Shown in pieces: positions 22,088 through 32,667 of a stretch of 64,000 nt of DNA. Every line of letters starts with the position of its first letter. The stretch's first letter is position 1. The stretch is from Colocasia esculenta (lineage: Eukaryota; Streptophyta; Magnoliopsida; Alismatales; Araceae): positions 10,148,049 to 10,212,048 of the forward strand of contig CM024760.1 of the NCBI GenBank assembly GCA_014218235.1, read 5' to 3'. The notes beneath the pieces are model-generated. The model was given only the letters and a program-made list of their open reading frames with translations, did not search any database and was not told the origin of the DNA. Both the position numbers and the translations under genes were made by a program.

Positions 22088-22969
22088 GACTCGAAAGCGT
22101 CTACGTGCAGCAGAAGAGCCCACCATACAAAAGCAAGCACGATCCCCATTTGCTCGCTAGCCTTCCCAACACGTCCCCCCCTCTTCCTTCCTTGGTCGTT
22201 CCGCCCAGCAGCCCAAGAGATGCAGTGGAACGTTCTCATGGGCGCCCGGCCCGAGAGAGAGCGCCCCAACAGCAGCGAACAAAAGGAGACCCGTACACCT
22301 CTGCCATGTCCTCCCCGCCCACGTGAATCCCACGCACAAAGCAGTCCCCATGCTCGCCGACCCGGCGGTCGATGAGACTGCCAGCCGGAAAGCTTCACTG
22401 GCCCTCCTTCCTGGATATGTGTTCGCTCGCATGCGCCCTGCCTCCGCCGCGTGCCGGGCGGCCATTCGCGGTGGGCGCGCGCAGAGGAAGAGCCCCGTCG
22501 GATGGATAAATATGCCAAGGTTGGGGTCTGACCGCGGTGCTGCCGAAGCAAGCATGCAGAGTGGCGCATGGAGGTGGTGGTGGTGGTGGGTGGTGCAGGC
22601 TTCTTTAGCTGAGGAGAGAGAGGAGTCTCTATCCTATCACATCCCAGAGCACGCTCCCACTACGCGCCAACGGGGTCTCCTCCGCCCCCACAGGTGTCTC
22701 CTGCTGCTGGTGCGCCCCTACACGTACCCTGGCGGCCAACACGTGCCGCGGAATTGTGCTCTGCCGTTTCCCTTCATGCTGCCTTCTGGCCATTGGCAGG
22801 CTCTCCCGGCCGTGCCCGGCTTAAAAGCCGGCGCCTCCCCCCCGCACGCCATAGCTCTCTTCTCTCCCTCGCACCAAGCTTCTCACCGTCCTCTCCTTCG
22901 TTGCTCTCTCTCTCTCTCTCTTTTAGGTGTTGTGCAGCGAGCGAGAAGGAAAAGGAAGAGTTTTTAGCC

Positions 22970-24010
22970 ATGATGCACTCCATCGACATGGCCAGGACGC
23001 ACGAGATCCTGGCAAGATACAGGCCCATCGCGCCCAAGCCTGCGCTGCCGCCACAGAGCGCCGCGGGGTCTGCCTGCGGGCCGGAGGATTACGCCCGAGC
23101 GAACCACTCCAGGGGACGCGCCGGGTGCTCCTGCGTCGTGTCCCAGAAGAGGCCCAAGACCTACGTCCCCGTCCTGCCCTCCCCCGACGTCTCCCTCCCC
23201 TTGCTCGCCAGCAAGACCGCCCAGCTGGGCCTCTCCGTGCAGGGCCCTGCCCAGGGCTTCCCGGTGCTGCCGCTGGCAGGGTCACCCTACCAGGGGAAAA
23301 TGGAGAAGCCGGTGGAGACCGGCGCCGACCTCCTCACCCTTTCCCTAGTCCCCTTCTCTTCTTCTGCCTCTTCCCTCGCCGGACCCATGCTGAAGACTGA
23401 AGCCAACAAAGAGGTGAAAGAGACGACCTTGGACTTGAACTCCGACCCGGAGGCGACGCCGTCGGAGGGGAATCTGACACTGGCGCTACCCACAAAGCCT
23501 CAGGTCATCGTGCCGCAGCCGGTGAGGCCGGTCGGGTCGAGCATCAGCGTGGGGTGCATCAGCGAGGGTAAGGTCGAGGCGGCCTCCGCCACCCACTTGC
23601 CTACTAAGAAGCCCGAGGAGGTAGAGGAGGAAGTGGAGTCGGAGGTGCTGCCGGCGGTGGTGTCCGACTCCAAGAACAGAGTCCGTCTGGCCAACACCGC
23701 CTACAAGGAGATGGTGGGTCAGCCCGAGTGCTCCTGGCTCGACTTCATGGTGGGCAACGGCGCTGGCGTGCGATCGAAGGCTGGCTCCAGGAGGATCAAC
23801 GGGGAGGTGATGTTGGATCTATCGGGTTCTGCGGTGCCCACCTCCTCAAACGGGTTCTCCTGCAGGGTGACGATAGAATGGGCATGCAACGGGAGAAGGA
23901 CCTTTGTCAAGGCTCCCTGCGATGTGAGCAAGCTGGTCTGTGACTCCAAAGACTATCTCTTTGCATGGAGGTTCCACACCGAGGCTCCCGATGCAGACTG
24001 CAAAGCTTGA
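22970..24010 (+). CDS. DUF7950-type plant protein, function unknown
   Basis: Intronless, 346 residues, the only convincing host gene here. ATG 22970 (MMHSIDMARTHEIL) was preferred over the longer frame from 22694, which would translate a CT-rich leader and promoter-like DNA. The N-terminal half is Pro/Ser-rich and probably disordered, with an acidic patch (EEVEEEVESEV). The C-terminal ~110 residues form the conserved part: VRLANTAYKEMVGQPEC-SWLDFM, RRINGEVMLDL, then FSCRVTIEWACNG and SKDYLFAWRFHTE. These match my memory of a plant-specific family catalogued as DUF7950. LDLNSDPE in the middle resembles an EAR-type LxLxL motif, which would hint at transcriptional repression, but this is speculative. 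G-boxes lie upstream, a short CT tract lies in the leader, and AATAAA lies about 260 bp after the stop. No frame lesion is seen. Confidence 0.85.
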   Translation: MMHSIDMARTHEILARYRPIAPKPALPPQSAAGSACGPEDYARANHSRGRAGCSCVVSQKRPKTYVPVLPSPDVSLPLLASKTAQLGLSVQGPAQGFPVLPLAGSPYQGKMEKPVETGADLLTLSLVPFSSSASSLAGPMLKTEANKEVKETTLDLNSDPEATPSEGNLTLALPTKPQVIVPQPVRPVGSSISVGCISEGKVEAASATHLPTKKPEEVEEEVESEVLPAVVSDSKNRVRLANTAYKEMVGQPECSWLDFMVGNGAGVRSKAGSRRINGEVMLDLSGSAVPTSSNGFSCRVTIEWACNGRRTFVKAPCDVSKLVCDSKDYLFAWRFHTEAPDADCKA

Positions 24011-24268
24011 AGTACTTGTTTCCTTTTCTGTCTTTTGATCCCCCGCTGTTTTTGTACCACTCATGTGTAAAAACATACTGTACGCGAAGTGTTACGAGGG
24101 GAGGAAAGGTAATAGTTCTCCTTCGTCTTTTGTCCAAGTCTGTGTCTCATATCTCATGGCATTCGATCGCTTCCCCAGAACTAATACTCGAAAACTCCCT
24201 CTTTAAACGAATTGAGGGATGGAGAAAGGGCTCTGCTCTTAATCATGATGCAAAAAGATATATTCATA

Positions 24269-24275
24269 AATAAAA
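24269..24275 (+). terminator. candidate poly(A) signal of the DUF7950-type gene
   Basis: AATAAAA about 260 bp after the stop codon, in an AT-rich context (ATTCATAAATAAAACATG). Confidence 0.45.
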
Positions 24276-24850
24276 CATGAATCAGGTTGTTTGTGTTCTT
24301 CAACTGTTTAAGTATTCGAATATGTTAAAAGACCATTCATTCTGTAAGGAACAGTAGAAGATGATGAGGAGTTTGCATGGCGGCGAGAACTCCGAGGTGA
24401 GGTGAAAGAGCTGAAGCCTTGGGCTGGCCGACGAGATGCAAAAGAGTACTTATAGCTTCAGAACCAATGGCAGGGATAACAAGATGCAAGAATTTACATG
24501 GTTGCATGCAAGTTCCATCATAGGCACAGTATGTACATCATGTGGTCAATTTTCTAGTCAACTAGTGGCTTTAAATCGAACATGCGTCTGTAATATTGAG
24601 GCTTTAGCATTTGGATATGTATAAAGAGGACCGCTGGAAAGAGTAATAGCGCAGGGAACGTAGATCGTACAAGGTTCGTGTTAGATAAAAGGCAAAGATC
24701 ATCCGCAGAAGATTCAGCGACAAACGTGAGTCACGATTGACCAGAGACATCTTTACAATTGATAGATAGCATGTCATGGCGACACGCGAACGCAGAGCCA
24801 AGTGTCAGATGGACTGCCCACGTTCGGATATCTCACCGGCCGAAATAGAA
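24276..24850. other. no recognisable gene
   Basis: Intergenic sequence with short frames only. Confidence 0.5.
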
Positions 24851-24854
24851 GGGA

Positions 24855-25010
24855 AAATGGTTTAGTAATATCATTTGATAACACATTAAAATAATATACT
24901 AATTAAAGTACATCACAATTTTATTATTTATAAAATGTTTTTAATTTTTTTATTTTAATTCTTGATGTAGTACAATTTTAATAGTGATATTATTAAATGA
25001 TGTGACACAG
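24855..25010. mobile_element. possible small MITE
   Basis: An AT-rich ~155-bp segment. Its left flank (AATATCATTTGATAACACAT...AAGTACATCAC) is roughly complementary to the right flank (GATGTAGTACAATTTTAATA...AAATGATGTGACAC). The inverted repeats are imperfect and no clean target duplication is seen. Confidence 0.35.
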
Positions 25011-25138
25011 AAGTTTACAGCTGTGGATTTAACCGTGACGGCTGGGCAAAATATAAACGTTCAAAAGTGACACGACATAGGGGACCCTACGTGGGCTTCA
25101 AAAGTGTCACTTGGATCCTTATACCGAAGCGAGAATGA

Positions 25139-25139
<1 letters not shown>

Positions 25140-25188
<49 letters not shown>

Positions 25189-25415
25189 TGATGCTGCGGT
25201 ACGGCGGTGCGGCACCGCCGTACCGCAGCCAGCACCGTCGGATCTCAATCCGACGGTGCGTTAAAAAAAAAAAAAAAAAACGGGCCGTGCCGTTTCACGC
25301 GCCTGCGGCACGTGAAATGCACGGCCCGCGTGGGGCCGTTGGATCCCGGATCCAACGGCTCCCGCTTGGATACGGCAGGGCCGCACCAAGCAGCCCTGTC
25401 GTATCCAAGCCCCCC

Positions 25416-25441
<26 letters not shown>
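25140..25441. repeat. five-hairpin element bounded by AT microsatellites
   Basis: An (AT)n tract (25140-25186) and a second one (25416-25441) enclose five consecutive hairpins. H1 25193-25229 has 18-bp perfect arms and a 1-nt spacer. H2 25232-25259 has 12-bp perfect arms and a 4-nt loop. After an A18 tract, H3 25281-25328 has ~18-bp arms with one bulge. H4 25335-25359 is a 12-bp perfect palindrome around GGATCCCGGATCC. H5 25364-25410 has 17-bp arms with one mismatch. No open frame is meaningful. Micron-type elements with TA-microsatellite ends are known in rice; I cannot say this belongs to them. Confidence 0.85.
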
Positions 25442-25444
<3 letters not shown>

Positions 25445-25447
<3 letters not shown>

Positions 25448-25735
25448 GCTCGACTTTGGAGATTTTGCTTGATCTCTTGATCTTTTACATGACTGAAAGA
25501 AGACAAATGAAGAATTATGAGATGGCTCGAGATAGAGAGAGAGTGAGCGCGCGCTTGATCTTTTGCATGATTGAAAGCAGACAAATGATAAATTATGAGA
25601 CGGCTAAGAGAGAGAGAGAAAGAGAGGGGGTGGGGGGGTGGAGAACATACAGCACGATAAGAAGCCTTTCGGGCAGCTGTATTACACGGTAGCTGAGTTG
25701 TCCAATATCGATCGTTCATGGGCAAGATCATCAAG
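25445..25735. other. no gene; partial direct repeat
   Basis: Two similar ~80-bp blocks (TTGATCTTTTACATGACTGA and TTGATCTTTTGCATGATTGA) each lead to a GAGA-rich run. Otherwise anonymous. Confidence 0.5.
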
Positions 25736-26267
25736 TAGAGATGTCAATGAGTCCAGTGGATCTTATTATAAGTCCGGTTTAGATCTTATTTTCTAGAAGT
25801 CGATCCGAGTTTGGTGTAGATCCAGAGATAGGCCTAGTATAAGTGGTCTGACTCGAGTTCAAAAAAAATCTAGTTAAGTTCGATCTGACTAAAAAATATA
25901 AGAAAGCTATTATTTATATATATTATATAATTTTAATACATTTATTATAATATATCTATAAAAATAATATATATTTTACTTATATTTATATTAACATTCA
26001 ATTTATAAAAAAATATATTTTTGAGAAGATATATTATAGAAAAAATAAATATAACTAACTTTCTAAATATAAAATTTATATTTCATAAAACTTACATTTA
26101 TATTTATAAATTTTAGGTCTGGCCTCACAAAATCGACGTTCGGCCCTATTCTATTTCTGTTCGCTCTAGGCTGGGCAAGAAAAATTTAAATAGATTAATT
26201 TTTTCAACTCAAACTTGATTAAAATTTGGTCGGGCTTCCGACCCAACCTGGCCCAATGACACCCCTA
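25736..26267. mobile_element. hAT-like non-autonomous element
   Basis: About 530 bp. It starts TAGAGATGTCAATGAG and ends CCCAATGACACCCCTA, which is an imperfect inverted repeat of the kind seen at hAT-type termini. The flanks TCATCAAG and AGATCAAG may be an imperfect 8-bp target duplication. The interior is AT-rich and lacks a transposase. Confidence 0.5.
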
Positions 26268-26510
26268 AGATCAAGAGCTCCCTAGCTAGACCCTTAACAA
26301 CGCCCCCAAAAGAAAAAAAAGAAGAAAATACTGACCTCCCCTCAACATTCAAGAAGAGAAAAGGATGAACCGAAGTGTCATGGAAATAGCATAATGTTCT
26401 TTTTTTTTTTTGAGCTTGTCTTGGTGCACCAAGTATTAGGATATGTCATTTCATAATATGAGATATTATAATAATATCTTATGTCATAGTTAGATGGCGC
26501 ATCTTATGAG
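26268..26510. other. no recognisable gene
   Basis: Short spacer before the CACTA element. It includes a T-tract near 26,400. Confidence 0.5.
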
Positions 26511-26524
26511 AGTCACCACAAGAA

Positions 26525-26725
26525 AATGCGGTGTTATCGACGGATATTTTCGACGGATAAAATCCGTCGGAATATCCGTCGGAAATTTTGACGGAAAAGT
26601 TTCGGTCGGAAAATATATTGGAACTTCCGACGAAAATATTTCCGTCGAAAAAATCCGTCGGTAATAAAATATTACCGACGGATATTCCGACTGAAGTATT
26701 TCTGTCGAAAATGCCGTCGGTAAAA
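26525..26725. repeat. left subterminal repeats of CACTA copy 1
   Basis: About a dozen CCGACGGA/TCCGTCGG motifs in both orientations, for example CGACGGATATTTTCGACGGA. In En/Spm elements such motifs bind TNPA; here that is inferred. Confidence 0.85.
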
Positions 26726-26760
26726 GCGCTTTTTCCCTCCCTGCCATCTCCGCGAAACCC

Positions 26761-26762
<2 letters not shown>

Positions 26763-26838
<76 letters not shown>

Positions 26839-27140
26839 CGCTGCGCCCCTCGCCGCCGGCTGCCCCGACCCAGTATGTGTATTCCCCTCCCCCTCTCTCC
26901 CCACCCCCGTCACCTTCGCGACTGGCCGGGGAGCCCCTGTCGCCCCCCTCCCCCTCCAATATTCCCCCTCTCTGTCGGCCCCACCTCCCCCTCCTGTCTC
27001 AGCCCCCCCCCCCCCACCCGGCCCCCCTCCCCCTACTGGCGGCTCCCCTCCCCTTCCCAACCCCCCACCCGACCCCCCTCCCCCTGCTGGCGGCCCCTCT
27101 CCCCTTCCCCTCCCCCCCCCCCCCACCCCCCCCCTCGTAG
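26763..27140. repeat. (CT)n microsatellite and C-rich tract
   Basis: About 75 bp of CT dinucleotides, followed by ~300 bp of C-rich sequence with runs of C. Long frames on both strands here are compositional. Confidence 0.9.
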
Positions 27141-27149
27141 TCATCATGC

Positions 27150-28370
27150 GACAGTTTCACATTAACACATTTTCCCATTTAATCATGCACATATACTACA
27201 TGCTCTTTTAATTCATACTTATGTACACATGCTTGTGACATGAAGACATGCTATAAATTTCATAAGTTTTTATTACTATCTAATAGTGGGTAAACATGAT
27301 TAACAGAACCCAAACATGATACAAGTTCACATGATTAAATCAGATTTAACTAAACATGCTTAACATGGTCACAAGAAAGTCATTAATTCATAACTATTAA
27401 AACAGAAGTTAGAACATGCTCAAATTTTTATCTCAAATCTTTCGTATGCAATATAATGTACATATAAATTTTCAAAATTTTCAGATCACTATAACTATTT
27501 TTAGAATTTAAAATATTTTTCAAGATTGTATTACGTAAACAGCCTAAAAACATGCTCACAGTGATCATAATTCTAGATCAGACTTTTTCTAAACATGCCT
27601 CGTGACATATCTATTTTAAAAAAATTAAATCTCTTATAAACATGTTTAATTCTCATATAACCAAAAAATATAGTGAATTGCACATTTATTTAAAAAATAT
27701 TAGGGTCTCTATTATAACACTATTAGTACATAGCACACTATGACAGAATAATCAAAACCCATAAACATGCATGAACCTCACAGAATTATCAAAGAAATGC
27801 TGATCAGAATTTCTAGAAGAACTATACCTTAACGGTAGCATAATTATCGCTAAGGGGAGTTGACGGCAGCATCGATTATCATCAATAGATAAATATAATG
27901 ACACCAGATCCTGTCGTTGAGTTCCTACGTACAGAACATGCATGATAGCAACCGAAAAAAAGGAGAAAACGGAGATGTAAAGCATGATCTAAAAATCTGG
28001 AAAAATAGTAAAACCCTAACTAGTAGGCATACAAATGATTACTTGCCTCGATTAACCACCACATAGTATAAATTTCGTCGATGAAGCCTTCTTTGGTAAG
28101 GCAAAGAGACCATGTCTTCTCAATCTAATCCGTCGAAATTCACCCTCTTGAATGAACCCTCCACGTTGCCAACTATTATATGGATTGTTTTTAATTGCTT
28201 ACTTTCAGTTTAGTGATTAATATTCTATTTCTTACTTTAATGCAATTCATGTACATGTATGTATGAATTTGGTTTATTATTGCACTTGTTCACATGTATG
28301 ATTTTGTTTTTATATTCCTTTCATATTTATTTGGGTTTTAAATTTGATCTATGCATGTATAGCATTTTTT
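27150..28370. other. 5' non-coding part of CACTA copy 1
   Basis: AT-rich with no open frame of note. Presumed leader/promoter region of the TNP2 gene. Confidence 0.5.
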
Positions 28371-28515
28371 CACTGCACACACATCACGAGAGCGTGTTAA
28401 GCCCGTGTCAATTAACCTTCTCGTTCAAGACTTAGGGATTGATGTGTACGAGTCTTATTTTCAATGATGAGAACGTGTATATCTAACTCAAAGTCTTGAA
28501 TTGTCCTGTTTTGGA

Positions 28516-28797
28516 CAGTCTGTGAATGTTTGATCGCAGTTAGGTGGTCATTTACTATGTGTTTGTATTATTTGTTGAAAATTTCGGGTGCGTCTACTCA
28601 CTCCTCTCTGATATACCTTTATTGATTTAGAATATTTTCTTAACCACTTATTAGTAAGTGTTTAAGAAAATATCTTAATCAATAAATATTTTTGGTATAT
28701 CGGAGAGGTGTGGGGAGATGCTGCCGAAATTTTCAGAAAATAATACAAACACATAGTAAATGGTCATCTGAGTGCGATCAAATATTCACAGATGGGT
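28516..28797. repeat. ~280-bp foldback upstream of TNP2 (copy 1)
   Basis: The two ~135-bp arms meet near 28,652. For example, CATTTACTATGTGTTTGTATT on the left pairs with AATACAAACACATAGTAAATG on the right; ATTTAGAATATTTTCTTAA is matched by TTAAGAAAATATCTTAATC. The same structure stands at the same place in CACTA copy 2 (62777-63060). Confidence 0.85.
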
Positions 28798-28910
28798 AAA
28801 AAGTGATAATCTAAATAATATATCTTACCTATTCATTTTGACTTACTCGAACGATGTGAGGGTGTGTTGAATTTTAACTCGTGACATGACATTTAATCTG
28901 TGTAGGAAAA

Positions 28911-31900
28911 ATGTCTTATGAGAATCGGTCATGGATGTTGTGGCGGAATGCCTCGGCCAAGCCCGTTAAACCAATAACGTACTTGATCCGAGTCCGCCTC
29001 TCGCGAACGGGCCGAAGCCTCGCAAGGGAAACCAAACCACAGTCCGTGTAAACACAAAGGAACACACCACATTTTATATATATAATTCACAAGTTACATA
29101 GCCAAATTTCCACAAAACTGAAAGAAAGTACAAGAGCCTGGGGCATACCCCGAGGTACAACTGAAGAAAATAAACAACTATCTACACTACACTGCTGGAG
29201 TTGCTACTACACAGTTGGAGGTACCGACCCTGCACCGCTACGACGCGGTTCTGAACTGGACGATGATCGTGAAACGTCCTCCTCGCTCTCACCTGTGGGG
29301 GTAGGGGTGAGCCTCGCTAGTCACTGGCTCAGTAGGGAACTCCCCCAACACCAAGCAAACCAAAAATCACAAGCACAAAAGCAGTAAACAATACCAACAA
29401 TTTATAGAACAGCTAAACAGGATATTAAAGCTGTAAAAGTACTCAGCGTCTGCCGACTACGAGAAACAACTTTAATAATTAAACGGCAAACCAGTACATG
29501 TGTACAAGCTAAAGTAGAGACAGCCACACACGAGCCACGTGAACTGGTTCGCGACACCAGAAACTGACTCGGACAAGCTAACACAGGTCTACCTCTCAGT
29601 CTCGCAGCCACGGACGAAAGGTCCAGCTGCCGCTCCACGTGAAAAGGTCAAACAACTGTGGAGACCAACTAAACACCACCACCTGCGGACCACACGGTCG
29701 CAGGCCCATGCCTGACACCTCAGGAGACCCTGGCCTGGGCTCTCTAGAGTGAGGCACTGGAAAAGGACTAGCTGGGGACCAGTGTCGACTACTGGTGTCC
29801 GTACCCCCAACTACGAGCGCGCTACAAGTGACTAAAGACAAACACAAGTGTCATTGTCCCACTGTCGTCTTTCCCTCAGCCGGATGTACAACTCAAACAC
29901 AGGAGTGAGGGTGTCCAGGTCAGACGACACAGACCTCAACGGTACAACACAAGTACCGGGACAAAGCCCCGAGCTAACAGCCTGGCTCACAAAGAACCTG
30001 GGGCACCCAACTGGAAAGGTAACCACGGTAGGCGTCTTACTACTTGCCATGTACACAAAACCACGTGCACGTCACACACAAACCACGTGAAACCTCACGT
30101 AAACCTCAAGTAACCACGGTCCACTACACGTGAACCTCACTGGACTCGCGTAAACAACGCGCAGCCACGAAGGTAACTAACTAACTGCATACCTTGTATG
30201 CTAAACACGAGAACCATGTGCACTCAGTGCACCTCATGTGCCAACACACATGCATTATCGATAAATACCGTAATCAGTTATTCCTGTTTATAACCAGTAG
30301 GCGGCAACATCGACTGCCGCTTACAGGAAGTTAACGGCAAGGGATCTAGCCGTCTACATCTTGGCTGATGAGATTGGCGACCAACGATCTTGATGCCAAG
30401 TTCTTCGGCCTTTAACCCTGCAGAAACCCTAATCCGGCTCTACGGGATTTCCAACCGTTAAAACTACAGAGAAACATATAGAAACAATTCTTTTAACATG
30501 CAGGAACCCAAAATAACCCATTACAACATGCTTTGCTTGCTAAAATACTCAAACCACCCATTATCCCCGCATGATGCAACTTAATCCGAAAGTGCATTAT
30601 CATGCTGATTCAGGTGGTTCCGTCGTGTTTTAATGTTTCTATGGAGCTAAACGGGTTCGTCCCCTACCTCAGAACACGCTAGAACCTCCCGTAATCTCCC
30701 GGTTCACACCGAACCCTCAGCGAGCTCCTACGGGAATTACACCACGCCACGGCGTTTCCTCGCGTAATTCGGCGACGCCACGCGTTCTACGATCGTCCAA
30801 CCACCCTTCGGTACTTGCTGGAAGCTTTAGGGACACGAGGACAACAAGCTGGGGCAAGAGAGAAGGAGAACAGGGTAGGAAACCTGCCCTCGGGTGACCC
30901 TATAACCTGCAGAATTCTCAGGTTGGCGTCAACCCCTATGTTGCCAATAACAACCGCCACACTAAACGTCCACTTCTAATGTCGTTAAGTTCATACATTA
31001 ACGTCACCTTACATGGACGTTAACTCATTAAACGTCCATACCTGGCCGTCAATCTACAACCAACAGCAACCAATGTTGTTCTGTTTTAGGTTTCAAACCT
31101 GCACATTCCACAACCTGCACCATAACTGATCCATCACACATCCACACCACACAACACTGGCCTCACAACGGCCATCACAACCACAACACACATGATCCGC
31201 ATAGATCCGAAAAGCACGCAACGTTACAGATGTACCGTGGAATAGTGAATGGAGTTGTGACAGAGGAGTTTAAAGACGGAATCGACAGTTTTATTCAGTT
31301 TGCATTGAGTAATTCATCAGTAGCAGTTGATCCGATGGGTAACATCTGATGTCCGTGTTCGGCTTGTAAGAACAGAAAGTGGATATCGACATGGGATGTG
31401 CAGCATCATTTGTATATGAGAGGATTTGTTGCCCATTATGAGTTATGGTCGTCTCATGGTTAGTTGAATATTCAGTCATCTGCACCAGCTAATTACTTTG
31501 CCTCCACAAGTACGTACGTAGACATGGTTGTCGATGCTGCTGATCCAGAGTTCAATATTCATGAAGATCAAACAAATGAAGAAGTGCCGAATGATACAGC
31601 TCAAAGATTTTATCAGTTACTTCGAGATGCTGATGAGCCATTATGGGATGGTTGTGAGAAGCATACACGGTTGTCTGCAGTGTCGTAGCTACTGAATTTG
31701 AAATCTGAATTTCATATGAGCGAGAGTTGTTTTGATCGGCTTCTCTTACTCGTCAAGAGTATGCTTCCTCAATCAGAGAGGTTACCTGCTGATTTTTACC
31801 GTGCGAAGAAGATGGTGAATGATCTGGGGCTTGGTTTTATGAAAATTGATACATGTCCAAATCACTGTATGTTGTACTACAAAGATGATGCAAATAAGAC

Positions 31901-32480
31901 ATCATGTTGTATTTGTAAGCATGATAGATTCAAGCCTAAGAGAGTGGACAAGTCAAAGCAGAAGGATGTTCCGTATAAGTCATTGCGGTACTTTCCGATC
32001 ACACCTAGATTGCAGCGGTTGTTCATGTCCCCGAAGACAGCTGGACACATGACTTGGCATGCGGAAAGAGTCCGTCGTGACGATCTTGAAATGAGTCATC
32101 CTGCCGATGGTGAATCTTGGGCTCATTTTAGCCGTACTCATCCTTACTTCTCAAGGGATCCACGAAACGTGCGGCTGGGTTTATGCACAGACGGTTTCAA
32201 TCCATTCGGAGGCTCGGTGGCATCTTACTCATGTTGGCCAGTATTTCTAACACCGTATAACTGCCAGGCATATGCATGAAGCGTGAGAATCTGTTCCTTT
32301 CATTGCTGATTCCGGGTTCAAAAAGTCAGGAAAAAATATAGACATATATCTCAGACTGTTGATTGATGAACTAAAACTGTTATGGTCAGATGGGGTTCTA
32401 TCTTATGATGCTTCCCAAAAACAGATGAAGACGACACTGAATTAAACATATCTTCAGCATCTGATGATGAATATAGATAA
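28911..32480 (+). pseudogene. TNP2-type CACTA transposase, split and internally deleted
   Basis: ATG 28911 starts a transposase-associated domain (...NRSWM-YRG). The reading frame is cut by the solo LTR and resumes at 31234 after removal of one GATGT. Family-typical segments follow: CPCSACKNRKW, TYVDMVVDAADPEFN, PLWDGCEKHTRLSAVS, CPNHCMLYYKD, CICKHDRFKPKR and LGLCTDGFNPFGGSVASYS. In-frame stops occur at 31347 (TGA), near 31461 and near 31686. At about 32,425 the sequence jumps from SYDASQKQ to an acidic tail (ELNISSASDDEYR, TAA 32478). This tail matches the C-terminus of copy 2 (ELDISSSSEEEMDIN). More than half of the protein, including the C-terminal part of the catalytic region and the DUF4218/DUF4216-like parts, is therefore deleted. 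The gene is non-functional. Confidence 0.92.
28939..31228 (-). mobile_element. solo LTR of a Tekay/Del-type retrotransposon
   Basis: 2,290 bp from TGTGGCGGAATGCC to GCAACGTTACA, flanked by the target duplication GATGT (28934-28938, 31229-31233). It is homologous along its whole length to the LTR at 46285-48582, which is attached to a Tekay-type integrase. From that copy the orientation is minus. A solo LTR arises by recombination between the two LTRs of a full element. It lies in codon space between SWM and YRG of the TNP2 gene. Short frames inside have no meaning. Confidence 0.95.
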
Positions 32481-32667
32481 TATACCCTACATTTTGTAAG
32501 AACTTTGTGTTGTTGTTAATTATATGTTATTCAATAGCTACTTTAAAAATCAGACTTCATGACATGTTATATCTTTATTTATCTCAATAGAGATATGGTA
32601 CGTGGAGGACGGAATCGGACGGTTTTCACGTTCGTAGGCCGAGGGTCTGCGTCCCCGTCCACGACAG

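Noticed and set aside
22323..22969. 214-codon frame and the upstream extension of the DUF7950 frame
   Set aside because: They lie in promoter and leader sequence (G-boxes, CT tract); the conserved protein starts at 22970.
26588..27211. Ser/Leu- and Pro-rich frames at the CT/C-rich tract
   Set aside because: Translation of microsatellite and C-runs.
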